Source: Komagataeibacter xylinus (GTDB taxonomy: Bacteria > Pseudomonadota > Alphaproteobacteria > Acetobacterales > Acetobacteraceae). From it: 64,000 bases of DNA. A program made the translations under genes and the position numbers. Location: positions 310,001 through 374,000 of the forward strand of contig NZ_JARWSK010000004.1 in the NCBI RefSeq assembly GCF_031081985.1. Reading direction: 5' to 3'. Of this stretch, positions 36,261 to 44,758 are shown piece by piece (the first letter of the stretch is position 1; each line of letters begins with the position of its first letter). The notes under the pieces were generated by a model. It searched no databases, had not been told where the DNA came from, and worked only from the letters and a program-made list of their open reading frames with translations.

Positions 36261-37487
36261 ATGAACAGGAATGAAGGACTGGCCCATCCGCTGTTCGCGC
36301 AGTGGATGGGGCGCCTGAGCGTGCCCGCCACCATCGCCATGGCGCAGCGCGCGCGTGAACTGCGCGCGAAGGGGGAGAAAGTGCTCTCGCTCGCATTGGG
36401 CGAGCCTGACTTCGCAACGCCGCCCGCCGTGATCGAGGCGGCGCACCGCGCGGCGCTGGACGGGCAGACCAAATACCCCCCCGTTGATGGCACGCCTGCG
36501 CTCAAGGCGGCGATTGCGCGCAAATTTGCGCGCGAGAACGCGCTGGACTACGCGCCGGGCGAGATCATGGTCTCGAACGGGGGCAAGCAGGTCATCTTCA
36601 ATGCGTTCATGGCCACCGTGCAGCCGGGCGATGAAGTGGTCATTCCGCGCCCGTACTGGGTCAGCTACCCGCTGATTGTCGAGATGTTTGGCGGCACGCC
36701 GGTCTATGCCGACTGCCATGAGGCCGATGATTTCCGCCTCAGGCCCGCAGCGCTGGAGGCCGCGATCACGCCGCGCACCAAATGGCTGGTGCTCAACTTC
36801 CCCAACAACCCCACGGGCGGCATCATGGGGGAGGCCGATCTTGCGGCTGTGGCGGAAGTGCTGCGCCGCCACCCGCATGTGCATGTGCTCAGTGACGAGA
36901 TATACGAGCACCTGCTCTATGACGGGCAGCGCCATGCCTCGCTTGCCGCCGTCGCGCCGGACCTCAAGGGCCGTATCCTGACCCTGAACGGCGTATCAAA
37001 AGCCTATGCCATGACCGGCTGGCGGGTGGGTTACGTCGGTGGCCCCACGCCGCTCATCCGCGCCATGACAGCCATACAGGGTAGTGCTACCTCGGGCATC
37101 TGCACCATCAGCCAGGCTGCTGCCGCCGCTGCCCTTGACGGGCCGCCCGACATTATTGCGCAGATGTGCGCGGTCTATGCCCGCCGGCGCGAGATGGTGG
37201 TGTCAACCCTGCGTGCCATTCCCGGCCTGACCTGCGCCATGCCGCATGGGGCGTTTTATGCCTATCCCGGCATTGCGGGCTGTATTGGCCGCAGGAGTGC
37301 TGGGGGGCGCATGCTCAACACGGACGAGGATTTTGCCATAGCCCTTTTGGCCGAGCAGCATGTGGCCGTGGTGCATGGCTCGGCCTTCGGGCAGGGGCCT
37401 TACCTGCGGCTGTCCTATGCCACGAGCGACGACATTCTCGCGGAATGCTGCACGCGCCTTGCGCGGTTTGTGGATGGGCTGTCCTGA
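36261..37487 (+). CDS. Aspartate aminotransferase-type PLP enzyme (second of two)
   Basis: 408 residues, a paralogue of the gene just upstream with the same motif order: LALGEPDFATP, TKYPPVDGTPALK, NGGKQVIFNA, NFPNNPTGG, PLP lysine in [17 protein letters not shown] and LRLSYATSD. Roughly half of aligned positions look identical. The N-terminus differs (MNRNEGLAHPLFAQWMGRL). The tandem arrangement points to gene duplication with possible split of substrate range. A repeat acting as probable terminator begins about 20 bases after the stop. Confidence 0.9.
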   Translation: MNRNEGLAHPLFAQWMGRLSVPATIAMAQRARELRAKGEKVLSLALGEPDFATPPAVIEAAHRAALDGQTKYPPVDGTPALKAAIARKFARENALDYAPGEIMVSNGGKQVIFNAFMATVQPGDEVVIPRPYWVSYPLIVEMFGGTPVYADCHEADDFRLRPAALEAAITPRTKWLVLNFPNNPTGGIMGEADLAAVAEVLRRHPHVHVLSDEIYEHLLYDGQRHASLAAVAPDLKGRILTLNGVSKAYAMTGWRVGYVGGPTPLIRAMTAIQGSATSGICTISQAAAAAALDGPPDIIAQMCAVYARRREMVVSTLRAIPGLTCAMPHGAFYAYPGIAGCIGRRSAGGRMLNTDEDFAIALLAEQHVAVVHGSAFGQGPYLRLSYATSDDILAECCTRLARFVDGLS

Positions 37488-37508
37488 AGGGCATCAAGGC
37501 GCACTGAT

Positions 37509-37572
37509 GCCGCCTTTTTTCAAGGCGGCGTTCTTTGAAGCTTCTTGAAAAAAGCTTTACCGAAAGCGTCCT
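37509..37572 (-). repeat. Dispersed two-hairpin palindromic repeat, copy 4
   Basis: Reverse orientation. Hairpin GCCGCCTT...AAGGCGGC at 37509-37529, then GAAGCTTCTTGAAAAAAGCTTTACC. The outer A/T arms are missing or decayed. It lies between convergent genes and can act as terminator for the second aminotransferase. Confidence 0.82.
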
Positions 37573-37610
37573 TATGATTTCTGGACGGTTTGCGCGATAT
37601 CTTGCTGTTT

Positions 37611-38093
37611 TCAGTCAGGATCGGGCGAGGGCGGGCTGAGCAGGAAAACCCCTTCGGTCAGGATGGCGGGCAGGAGCGGGGTGGCCAGCGGCAGGCCAGA
37701 CAGCACGATCGCCCCCGCCGAGGCAGCGCACGCCCCCACGTAGCCGGTGCGCCCGCCAAGGCGCTCGGCAATGACAAACAGAAAGACCGCCACAAGTTCC
37801 AGCACCGCAGCGCCGCCAAGGCGGAGCGGGTGCAGTTGGGTCTGCAATCCCATATCCGACAGCAGGCGCAGCAGCGCGGGCGACTGTTCCTGCGTGTCGC
37901 CCCCTAGCCCGAACATGAAGGAGAAGGGCAGGATCAGCACGCCAAGTATGTCGCGCAGCAGGTTGATCAATCCGCTGACCAGCGGCAACAGCACCAGAAT
38001 GGCAAGGCTCATGCTGGTGCAGGTGGCGACAATGATCAGGCCGACCTGTCTCTGCCGGGCTGCCGGGTTGCGCGGCGGCTCATCGGGTTCCAT
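37611..38093 (-). CDS. Membrane protein of unknown function
   Basis: About 160 residues. After a polar, Pro-rich N-terminus (1-17) there are hydrophobic stretches at about 18-45, 48-65, 90-112 and 118-148, so three to four membrane helices. The end is short and polar (PPSPDPD). It begins 24 bases after the coiled-coil protein gene on the same strand and is probably co-transcribed with it. A GTG at 38099 is an alternative start. No family recognised. Confidence 0.65.
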   Translation of the reverse strand: MEPDEPPRNPAARQRQVGLIIVATCTSMSLAILVLLPLVSGLINLLRDILGVLILPFSFMFGLGGDTQEQSPALLRLLSDMGLQTQLHPLRLGGAAVLELVAVFLFVIAERLGGRTGYVGACAASAGAIVLSGLPLATPLLPAILTEGVFLLSPPSPDPD

Positions 38094-38117
38094 GGGCACC
38101 GCGGCCTGCGGCTGGCG

Positions 38118-38768
38118 TCACCACCATTTCACGGGTTCGGGTTCATTGGGGTCAGCCTCGTCATTGCCGGCCTGGGGGGGGCTGACCGGCACGGCCCGAT
38201 TTTCCGCCACGCGGTTGCGTGCCTTGTGTCGGCTGGCTTCCTCGCGCAGGCGGTCGGCCTCCTCGCGTGCGGCATAGATTTCGGCGCGCAGGCTCAGTAT
38301 TTCGGCATCACGTTCGGCGAGTTTTGTCTTGTGCTCGGCGGCGATGACATCGGCATGGCCGATGCGGGTGGTCAGGGAGTGGATCTGCGCCTGCGCTTCC
38401 GACAGGCGGAGTTCAGCCTCCTCGCGCAGTTTCTGCTCGAACTGGATCTTGTGGCGCAGTTGCTCCGCCTCGCCCCGGTCTTCAGGCTGGGCATGCAGCA
38501 CGCGCGGCGAGGCGCGACCGGTGGTCAGTGAATGATGTTCGACACGCACATCGCCATCCTGCACGAATTTGCGGCGGCGCTGGGTGGGATCTGCCTGGCG
38601 CACGGGGCGCGCCTTGGCCTGCGCGGCCTTGGGTGCAGCGGGGCCGCGCGGCTTGCCCTTGCCAAGGCGCTCAAGCGCCTGGCGGAAGGCGGTTTCATTG
38701 ACTTCTTCGCGTTGGGGGCTCTGGTCTTCTTCCTTCGAAAAGGAAAGAAAATCGTTATAAGGTGACAC
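38118..38768 (-). CDS. Predicted coiled-coil protein of unknown function
   Basis: 216 residues from a GTG. The first 90 residues are polar and basic (RRRKFVQDGD), the middle (about 98-185) is a long amphipathic Glu/Arg/Ala coiled coil (LRHKIQFEQKLREEAELRL and AAREEADRLREEAS), and the C-terminus is acidic, ending EPEPVKWW. No membrane segment. Together with the membrane protein downstream it may form a small envelope or scaffolding pair (inference from adjacency only). Confidence 0.68.
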   Translation of the reverse strand: MSPYNDFLSFSKEEDQSPQREEVNETAFRQALERLGKGKPRGPAAPKAAQAKARPVRQADPTQRRRKFVQDGDVRVEHHSLTTGRASPRVLHAQPEDRGEAEQLRHKIQFEQKLREEAELRLSEAQAQIHSLTTRIGHADVIAAEHKTKLAERDAEILSLRAEIYAAREEADRLREEASRHKARNRVAENRAVPVSPPQAGNDEADPNEPEPVKWW

Positions 38769-39172
38769 AGCAGAACTCTCGATAACTCAATGCACCATGC
38801 GAGATGTTGGAAGGGCCATATTTAGGAAATTATTCCTCTGACCGGGATGCCGATGGTGTCTGTTTTTAAGTGATTGATCGAGCATATAACGCTTTTTGGG
38901 CAAGCTGTGCAAGAGGTATGAAGATAAATATAATAATGTGATGACATAATTATTATGCCATAATATTTTTAACAAAATTCAAATAAATCAAACGGAAATA
39001 AGAATATAAATAGACAATATTTTTTCAGTTTTAAGCAAAAAGACGATAGATTTCATAATGAAATTCACTGTATCGGTGCGCCCGCATTCTGGCGGTCACT
39101 TGCGTTTTGAGGGCCGGTTGGGCCAGATAAGGCGCGATAACGTCTTTTCTGTAATATCCGGCAGGATACAAT
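38769..39172. other. AT-rich intergenic region, no gene seen
   Basis: About 400 bases between divergent genes. The part 38860-39060 is strikingly AT-rich against the GC-rich surroundings, with TTATTATGCCATAAT near 38948-38963 as an imperfect palindrome and several A/T runs. It should hold the promoters of the coiled-coil gene and of gluconokinase. No coding frame with a start signal was found. Confidence 0.6.
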
Positions 39173-39748
39173 ATGTGTGACAATGGGCGAAATGCCGTTG
39201 CGGTTTCTCTCTCGCGCAGGCTCATGCAGGCGGCGCGCCCGCGTGTGCTGGTGGTGATGGGGGTGTCAGGGTGTGGCAAGAGCACCGTGGCCCAGCTTAT
39301 GGCCGCGCGCATGGGCTGGCCTGTCATTGAGGGTGATGACCTGCATCCGCCCGCCAATATCGCGCGCATGAGCAATGGCATTCCCCTGACCGACGCCGAT
39401 CGTGCCCCCTGGCTCGACCGCATTGCCGCCGAGATCCAGGCCTGGCACGAGCAGGGGCAGTGCGGCATCGTGACCTGTTCATCGCTGCGGCGGGCCTATC
39501 GCGAGCGGATCAGCAATGGCCATGATGCGGTATGCTTTGTCTATCTCAAGGGCAGCAAGGAAGACATTGCCCCGCGCCTGCGCCAGCGCACCGGGCATTT
39601 CATGCCGGTTGGCATGCTCGACAGCCAGTTCGCAACCCTGGAAGAGCCCGACATGCACCATGAGATGGTCATGGCGCTCGATGTCAAAGCCACGCAGGCC
39701 CATCTGGCCGAGCAGGCCTGCCTGCATCTCGACCGCCTGCCGGGCTGA
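39173..39748 (+). CDS. gntK: Gluconokinase
   Basis: 191 residues. It phosphorylates D-gluconate to 6-phosphogluconate, feeding the pentose phosphate route; gluconate is a main product of glucose oxidation in acetic acid bacteria. P-loop GVSGCGKST (about 29-37), then EGDDLHPPANIARMSNGIPLTD and CSSLRRAYRERI, all family hallmarks, and MLDSQFATLEEP near the end. There is an N-terminal extension of about 20 residues before the first strand, so an in-frame ATG further downstream is possible. Preceded by an AT-rich region. Confidence 0.93.
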   Translation: MCDNGRNAVAVSLSRRLMQAARPRVLVVMGVSGCGKSTVAQLMAARMGWPVIEGDDLHPPANIARMSNGIPLTDADRAPWLDRIAAEIQAWHEQGQCGIVTCSSLRRAYRERISNGHDAVCFVYLKGSKEDIAPRLRQRTGHFMPVGMLDSQFATLEEPDMHHEMVMALDVKATQAHLAEQACLHLDRLPG

Positions 39749-39754
39749 GCGCCC

Positions 39755-40327
39755 TCAGCCTGCCGTGGGTGGCGGGGAGGCCGGGGTCCATGTCAGGTCA
39801 CCAGCTCCGTTCTCATTGAGGTGACGCCCCAGCACGAACAGGTAATCGGACAGGCGGTTCATGCAGGCGGGAATGGCAGCGCCAATGTCTTCGCTCCGCG
39901 CCAGCGTGGCCAGCCGTCGTTCCGCCCGGCGCACCACGGTGCGCGCGAGATGGGCGTGGGCTGCGGCCATCGTGCCGCCGGGCAGGACAAAGCTGGTCAG
40001 CGGCGGGATATGCGCGCGCAGGTGCTCCACCTCATCTTCCATGGCCCTGACCGCCACCGCACCCTGTGCGAGCGGGCGGGGCGGCTGGCCGGGCATGCAC
40101 ACCACGCCGCCAATATCGAACAGAAGCCCCTGCAGCCAGGCAATGAAACGGGCGTTCCGGCCTGCGGGCAGGCTCGCGCGCAGCAGCCCGATCACGGCAT
40201 TGGCTTCATCAAGGGCGCCAAGGGCCTCGATACGCACCGAGTCCTTGGCAACGCGCGTGCCATTGCCCAGCGCGGTCTGTCCGGTGTCGCCGCCACGGGT
40301 CACGACCCGGTCGATGCGAATGCTCAT
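39755..40327 (-). CDS. Cob(I)alamin adenosyltransferase, PduO type
   Basis: 190 residues. It transfers the 5'-deoxyadenosyl group of ATP to cob(I)alamin to make coenzyme B12. N-terminal TRGGDTGQTALGNGTRVAKDS is the ATP-binding segment; LDEANAVIG, FVLPGG, RTVVRRAERR and NRLSDYLFVLGR follow in the usual order. The ATG at 40327 (MSIRIDRV) or at 40339 may be used. The cobalamin-dependent HpnR gene lies 8 kb away, a possible user of the B12 pool, but this link is not evidence of co-regulation. Confidence 0.93.
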   Translation of the reverse strand: MSIRIDRVVTRGGDTGQTALGNGTRVAKDSVRIEALGALDEANAVIGLLRASLPAGRNARFIAWLQGLLFDIGGVVCMPGQPPRPLAQGAVAVRAMEDEVEHLRAHIPPLTSFVLPGGTMAAAHAHLARTVVRRAERRLATLARSEDIGAAIPACMNRLSDYLFVLGRHLNENGAGDLTWTPASPPPTAG

Positions 40328-40390
40328 GGATTGATCCATCTGTCATGAGGAAAGTAATAAAAAATTTTCAATAAATATTCTTATAAAAAC

Positions 40391-40472
40391 CAAAAGTTTT
40401 TGGTGAAGCTTTTTTCAAAAAGCTTCAAAAAACGCCATCTGCTTGAAAAAGGCAGTATCCAAAAATTTTTAT
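40391..40472 (+). repeat. Dispersed two-hairpin palindromic repeat, copy 5
   Basis: Left arm AAAAGTTTTTGGTG, hairpin GAAGCTTTTTTCAAAAAGCTTC at 40405-40426, a second hairpin CTGCTT...AAGGCAG with compensating changes relative to other copies, and right arm CCAAAAATTTTTAT. It lies just beyond the 3' end of the DUF4142 gene. Confidence 0.87.
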
Positions 40473-40490
40473 CAGTAATGGCAGCGCTTT

Positions 40491-41063
40491 TTAGCGTGAA
40501 GGCTTGGCCGCACCCAGCTTCAGGGAATCGTTGAGCAGGGTCTGCAACGTGTCTGCCGTGGTGGAGGCATAGGTCTTGAGTTCAGGGTCGGAGGCGGATT
40601 CCGCCTCGTTCTGGAACATGGCCAGCGCATCGCTTGCGGCCTGGGCCTGAAGGTCGAGGTAATCGCGCTCGAATTTGGCCCCGGTTTCGGTTTTGAGCTG
40701 GGCTGCCACTTCCTCCTCGTCCGGGCTCATCTCCTTGTGCAGGGTCAGCCCGTGCTTGAGGGCGATGGCGGAGAGGGCAGTCTCGTTGGCGGTGTGCAGC
40801 TTGACCGAGCGCGTAGCGAATTCCTGCACCTTGCGCCGCTTGGCCTCCGTCGTGGCCATTTTGGAGATGTTGATCTCGAATGCGTTCAGGGCCGACACGT
40901 TTTCAGAAAAGGTGGAATCGGATTCCGTCAGCGGCGGCAGGCTCGGCGCGGGGGCTGCCGCAGGGGGGGCTGCGGGCGGCGTGGCAGGACGGGCCGCCGC
41001 AAGGCCCGCTGCGGGAAGAAGGCTGACAGACGCGCAAAGAAACCAGACGGCGTAATTTTTCAT
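40491..41063 (-). CDS. DUF4142 family periplasmic protein
   Basis: 190 residues. A signal peptide (about 1-23, ending LAAARP) and a Pro/Ala-rich linker (24-42) precede a helical DUF4142 domain: NALNAFEINISKMATTEAKRRKVQEFA-like segment (split over about 58-84), then LHTANETALSAIA and FERDYLDLQAQAASDALAMF. Such ferritin-like helical proteins are common in acetic acid bacteria; the function is unknown. Probably exported to the periplasm. Confidence 0.85.
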   Translation of the reverse strand: MKNYAVWFLCASVSLLPAAGLAAARPATPPAAPPAAAPAPSLPPLTESDSTFSENVSALNAFEINISKMATTEAKRRKVQEFATRSVKLHTANETALSAIALKHGLTLHKEMSPDEEEVAAQLKTETGAKFERDYLDLQAQAASDALAMFQNEAESASDPELKTYASTTADTLQTLLNDSLKLGAAKPSR

Positions 41064-41355
41064 GCTTTCATCTTCCCAACGTGTAAAATTCAGGCGGTTT
41101 TACTGAACGCCCCCACGGTTTATCAGTTTTGGCCCGCCATACAAAGCCGGCAGGCCACAATACCGGGCCCTGCGGCAGATGAAGGCGACAGGGCAGGGCA
41201 GAGCAGAGGAAAACTTTCCTACCGTCCTGATCCGGCCCGCTGGCTTGCCGGTCGCCCTTCATGCCGGGCTGGCCTATACGATGCGCCCACGGCGGGAGTA
41301 GGGTGTGCCCGCCCGCGTCGTGTGCGGGTCGTCACCCTGTTTGCGGATATGCTGA
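41064..41355. other. Divergent intergenic region with a hairpin
   Basis: About 290 bases between divergent genes, holding both promoters. A nested hairpin GGGTG-CCCGC...GCGGG-CACCC at 41301-41337 lies just upstream of the DUF423 gene and could affect its expression. No gene was found. Confidence 0.45.
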
Positions 41356-41733
41356 ATGCCTACTGTTGTCCGGTTTCTGTTGTGTTTCGCGGCGCTGGCC
41401 GCCTTTTCCGCCGTCATGGGCGGGGCGCTCACCGCCCATCTGCCTGACCGTTTCTTTGCCGAGGGCGGGCGTGACATGGCCCGGCAGGCCATACAGATGC
41501 AGATGTGGCACGCGTTGGCCATGATCGGCATCGCAGTGCTGATGATCCAGCAGGGGTGCCGCGCGCTCATTTCCCTTTCCGGCTGCCTCATGGCGGTGGG
41601 CACCATCCTGTTCAGCGTGGGCGTGGCGCTGACGGCGTTCTGGGGCATCCATCCCGGCCCGGTGGCGCCAACGGGGGGCAGTATCCTCATGGGGGCGTGG
41701 CTTTTGCTGGCGGTGGGGGTCATGCGCGCATGA
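41356..41733 (+). CDS. DUF423 family membrane protein
   Basis: 125 residues with four hydrophobic segments. The family pattern is visible: FSAVMGGALTAHL (about 17-29), ARQAIQMQMWHALAMIGIAVLM and LFSVGVALTAFWG, then GGSILMGAWLLLAVG. DUF423 proteins are small inner-membrane proteins of unknown function. The stop overlaps the start of the next gene by ATGA, so the two are translationally coupled. Confidence 0.87.
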   Translation: MPTVVRFLLCFAALAAFSAVMGGALTAHLPDRFFAEGGRDMARQAIQMQMWHALAMIGIAVLMIQQGCRALISLSGCLMAVGTILFSVGVALTAFWGIHPGPVAPTGGSILMGAWLLLAVGVMRA

Positions 41734-42683
41734 ATGCCCAGCCCGAAACATATACGCAGCCCGCCTGGCCCGTGCGCAGCGCCTATCTGGCCGCCCCCGG
41801 ATTTGAGGAGGTTCTGGAACAGGAACTGACGCGCAAGGGGGCGGGAGCACTGTGCTGGCACGGGCGGCTGGCGCTGTCAGCAGCACTGCCGGTGACCAGC
41901 CTGTGAGCGATTGACATATGGGATGCGCCCGCATTGCACGCGGTGCCCTCCATCAAGGGGGCGGCGCGGATCATGCGCGGCCTGCAACGCAACTGGGCGG
42001 GTTACGCGCCCATACTCCACCGCCGCAGCGCCCTGATTACCGATGCCCTGCCGCCGGTGCGGCCCAAACCCGTGGTTTTTCCCGCCATGCCGCCTGATGC
42101 CCATCTGGGTGGCTGGACGCTGCTGGCGCCAGGCCAGCTTCTGCTCTCGCCCACCAAGTCTGCGCCGTTCATCAATGGCGAGGTGGCTTTTGTCGAGAAC
42201 CGTACGGAGCCGCCTTCACGCGCCTATCTCAAATTATGGGAGGCACTGTTCCGCCTTGGCCGCTGGCCGGTGGCAGGCGAGACCTGCATCGACCTCGGGG
42301 CCTGCCCCGGTGGGTGGACATGGGTTGCGGCCAGCCACGGCGCGCAGGTCACGGCCATTGACCGTGCGCCGCTGGCCGAGAGTATTGCCGCCCTGCCCAA
42401 TGTGACGTGCCGCTATGAAAGCGCCTTCGGGCTGGACCCCGCCACTTGCGAACCCGTGGACTGGCTGTTCTCCGACATCATCGCCTATCCCACGCGGCTG
42501 CTCGCACTGGCGCAGCGCTGGATTGCTTCAGGCAGGGCTGCGCGGATTGTCATGACCATCAAATTCCAGGGCGAGACCGACCACGACACGGCAGAGGTCT
42601 TTGCTGCCATTCCCGGCGGGCGCGTGCTGCATCTGTGGCACAACAAGCATGAACTCACCTTTTTCTGGCAGCGCGGCGCATGA
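41730..42683 (+). pseudogene. RlmM/FtsJ-like SAM methyltransferase interrupted by in-frame UGA
   Basis: One reading frame of about 317 codons is broken by TGA at 41904-41906 (codon 59). Before it: MNAQPETYTQPAWPVRSAY and GFEEVLEQELTRKGA. After it, in the same frame without any shift: AIDIWDAPALHAVPSIKGAA, RGLQRNWAGYAP, LGGWTLLAPGQLLLSPTKSAPF, then the methyltransferase core IDLGACPGGWTWVAA and FSDIIAYP. The core resembles the 23S rRNA C2498 2'-O-methyltransferase RlmM. A tryptophan codon (TGG) would fit the broken position. It could be a real nonsense mutation, a sequencing error or recoding; a product from a downstream start (TTG 41934 or ATG 41973) is possible. Confidence 0.78.
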
Positions 42684-42951
42684 GCAGCCGGTCGGCAATC
42701 TCTACCACGCCGATGGCCAGTACGCAGCACACAAGGGCCACCGCCATCACGATCAGCCGTTCCTGCTCGGTCTCATCCGTGGCGCCCGCAAGGCGGTAGA
42801 CGGACAGCCACAGATCGGTGCTCGCAATGCGGTCGACCAGACCGGCCACGGTGGTGCTCAGGCGCAGGCTGAGCATGAACAGCACTGTCAGCCCAAGCAC
42901 GGCCAGCGTCTTGTACACGGTGCGGGCAACCGTAGGCGTGGTGGTGGGCAT
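42655..42951 (-). CDS. Small membrane protein of unknown function
   Basis: 98 residues from the ATG at 42951, preceded by GGGGAA. Two clear membrane helices (about 10-35 and 65-85) with an external or internal loop (STDLWLSVYRLAGATDETEQE). The basic C-terminus (RLLMRRAARKR) suggests it faces the cytoplasm. It overlaps the 3' end of the convergent methyltransferase frame by 29 bases. Some resemblance to small membrane proteins annotated in acetic acid bacteria; no domain recognised. Confidence 0.65.
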   Translation of the reverse strand: MPTTTPTVARTVYKTLAVLGLTVLFMLSLRLSTTVAGLVDRIASTDLWLSVYRLAGATDETEQERLIVMAVALVCCVLAIGVVEIADRLLMRRAARKR

Positions 42952-42976
42952 GCATTCCCCGGAATATGGATAAGAG

Positions 42977-43036
42977 ACAAAAGTTTTGGGTGAAGCCTTG
43001 TTCAAAAAGCGTCACCCAAAAACGGCCTTCCGTTTT
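42977..43036 (+). repeat. Dispersed palindromic repeat, shortened copy 6
   Basis: ACAAAAGTTTTGGGTGAAGC, then TTGTTCAAAAAGCGTCACCC and AAAAACGGCCTTCCGTTTTC. It keeps the first hairpin with mismatches and a reduced second hairpin (AAAACGG...CCGTTTT). It directly adjoins the stop codon of the oligopeptidase gene. Confidence 0.7.
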
Positions 43037-44709
43037 CAGTCATCGAGCAGGGCGCGCGCGGTGCGCACCACATCGGCCAGCGTGCCGGGCTTGAAGGGGG
43101 ACTGAAGCCCGGCCGAACGCACGAGCCGGGTAAAGGGTTGCGCCCCACCCTGCGTGCACAGGTCCACATAGGCCTTCAGTGCGCCCGGCATGTCATCGCG
43201 GCTGCGGATCCAGAACTGCATGGCGCAGCATAGGGCGAGCGCGTAATCAATGTAATAGAACGGCGAGCGGTAGATATGCCCCTGCGCCTGCCACCGCCCG
43301 CCCATGGTGGGGTGGGGCAGGCCGCCATAATCGCGCCAGGGCAGGTAGCGCTGCTCAAGCGTGCGCCATACGGCATGGCGCTCGGCGGGGGTCATGTCGG
43401 GGCGGGCATAGACCTCGTGCTGGAAGTGATCGACACACACGCCGTAAGGCAGGAAGGCGAGCGACGAGATGAGGTGCATGCGCCGGTAGCGCTCGCCCTG
43501 TCCGGGCTCGACCATCAGGTCGATATGCGGCCAGGTGAGGAATTCCAGCGCCATCGAGTTGATCTCGGCGGCGTCCATGGTCGGCCATAGCAGGTCGATG
43601 GCGGGCAGCTTGCGGCTTTTCCAGTTCTGGTAGGCATGGCCCATCTCGTGCGTGAACACGTTGATGTCGTGCTGCGTGCCATTGAAGTTGGCGAAGATGA
43701 ACGGCATGCCCACCGTCGGGAAGGACGTGCAGAACCCGCCCCCCGCCTTGCCTGGCCGGTTGATGAGGTCGAGATAGCCGTTCTCGCGCATCTGGGCAAA
43801 GAAGGGGCCGAGATCGCCGCCCATGCGGTCGAACATGGTCTGCGCGCGCGCCATCAGCGCGTCATGGCCGCCTGCGGGGCGGGGGTTGCCCAGCGGGTCG
43901 ATCAGCGGTTCATCCCATGAATACAGCACATCCCACCCCATGGTGGTGGCGCGTTTTTGCACGATGTCATGCACCAGCGGCACGACATGGGTGCGCACGT
44001 CCTCGCGAAAGCGCGCCACATCGGCAGGCCCGTAATCCACGCGGCGCATGCGGCGGTAGGCCAGTGGAATGTAGTTGTCATAACCCAGCGTGCGCGCCAT
44101 GCCATCGCGCAGGTGCACCATGTCATCAAACAGGGTGTCGAGCCGGGGCGCGTTTTTGGCAAAGAACGCCCAGCGCAGTTCTTCGGCCTGCTGGCGCACG
44201 GTCCGATCGGTGCTTTCGGCATAGGGGGCGAGGCCGGACAGGTTGACCTGCCGTCCGTCAATCTCCACCCGTGCGCTGGCCAGCAGGGCTGTGTATTCAC
44301 CGCTCAGGCGGGCTTCTTCCTCCAGTGCATCGGCAATGCGGGGGTCGAAGGTGGTGATGTCGGTGCGCCACAGTTCCAGCGTGTGGGGTGTCACCACCTG
44401 GGCCACCGCCGTGGGGTCGGGGTATTCGAGCAGCCTGCGCTTGAGGGTGACTTCATGCGCGGTCACATACGGGCCAAGCCCATCGGCGTAGTCACGGTCG
44501 GCCTTGGCGTCCGCGCTGGTGGTGTCCTGTGCGAAGCGCAGGTCAACCAGGGCGGACCAGCTTTCATAATCGCGGCGGATCGTATCGAACAGGCCAGCGG
44601 CATCGGCCACGCGGCCCTGGTCAAGCAGGGTCGAGACCTGCCCGAAGCGCAGGGCCAGCGCATCACGCGCGGGGCGGGGAAAGGCGAGGCTGTCAAAAGG
44701 GCGGGACAT
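43036..44709 (-). CDS. M3 family oligoendopeptidase (PepF-like)
   Basis: 557 residues. A cytosolic zinc metallopeptidase that cuts short peptides. The active site HEMGH is in NVFTHEMGHAYQ with the downstream Glu in AAEINSMALEFL, and the C-terminal catalytic segment SPFYYIDYALALCCAMQFW is the family pattern. The N-terminal half is the long helical cap. The ATG at 44709 (MSRPFDSLAF) is preferred over upstream codons. It is 49 bases downstream of an OPT peptide transporter gene on the same strand, suggesting coupled uptake and breakdown of oligopeptides. Confidence 0.92.
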   Translation of the reverse strand: MSRPFDSLAFPRPARDALALRFGQVSTLLDQGRVADAAGLFDTIRRDYESWSALVDLRFAQDTTSADAKADRDYADGLGPYVTAHEVTLKRRLLEYPDPTAVAQVVTPHTLELWRTDITTFDPRIADALEEEARLSGEYTALLASARVEIDGRQVNLSGLAPYAESTDRTVRQQAEELRWAFFAKNAPRLDTLFDDMVHLRDGMARTLGYDNYIPLAYRRMRRVDYGPADVARFREDVRTHVVPLVHDIVQKRATTMGWDVLYSWDEPLIDPLGNPRPAGGHDALMARAQTMFDRMGGDLGPFFAQMRENGYLDLINRPGKAGGGFCTSFPTVGMPFIFANFNGTQHDINVFTHEMGHAYQNWKSRKLPAIDLLWPTMDAAEINSMALEFLTWPHIDLMVEPGQGERYRRMHLISSLAFLPYGVCVDHFQHEVYARPDMTPAERHAVWRTLEQRYLPWRDYGGLPHPTMGGRWQAQGHIYRSPFYYIDYALALCCAMQFWIRSRDDMPGALKAYVDLCTQGGAQPFTRLVRSAGLQSPFKPGTLADVVRTARALLDD

Positions 44710-44758
44710 GCAGGCAGGGTGCCACGGAAAGCGGGCCTGCGTCCATGCCCCCCTCGGG

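Noticed and set aside
41904-41906. Selenocysteine insertion at the in-frame UGA
   Set aside because: The homologous position fits Trp, no Cys is expected there, and no SECIS-like stem is evident directly after the codon.
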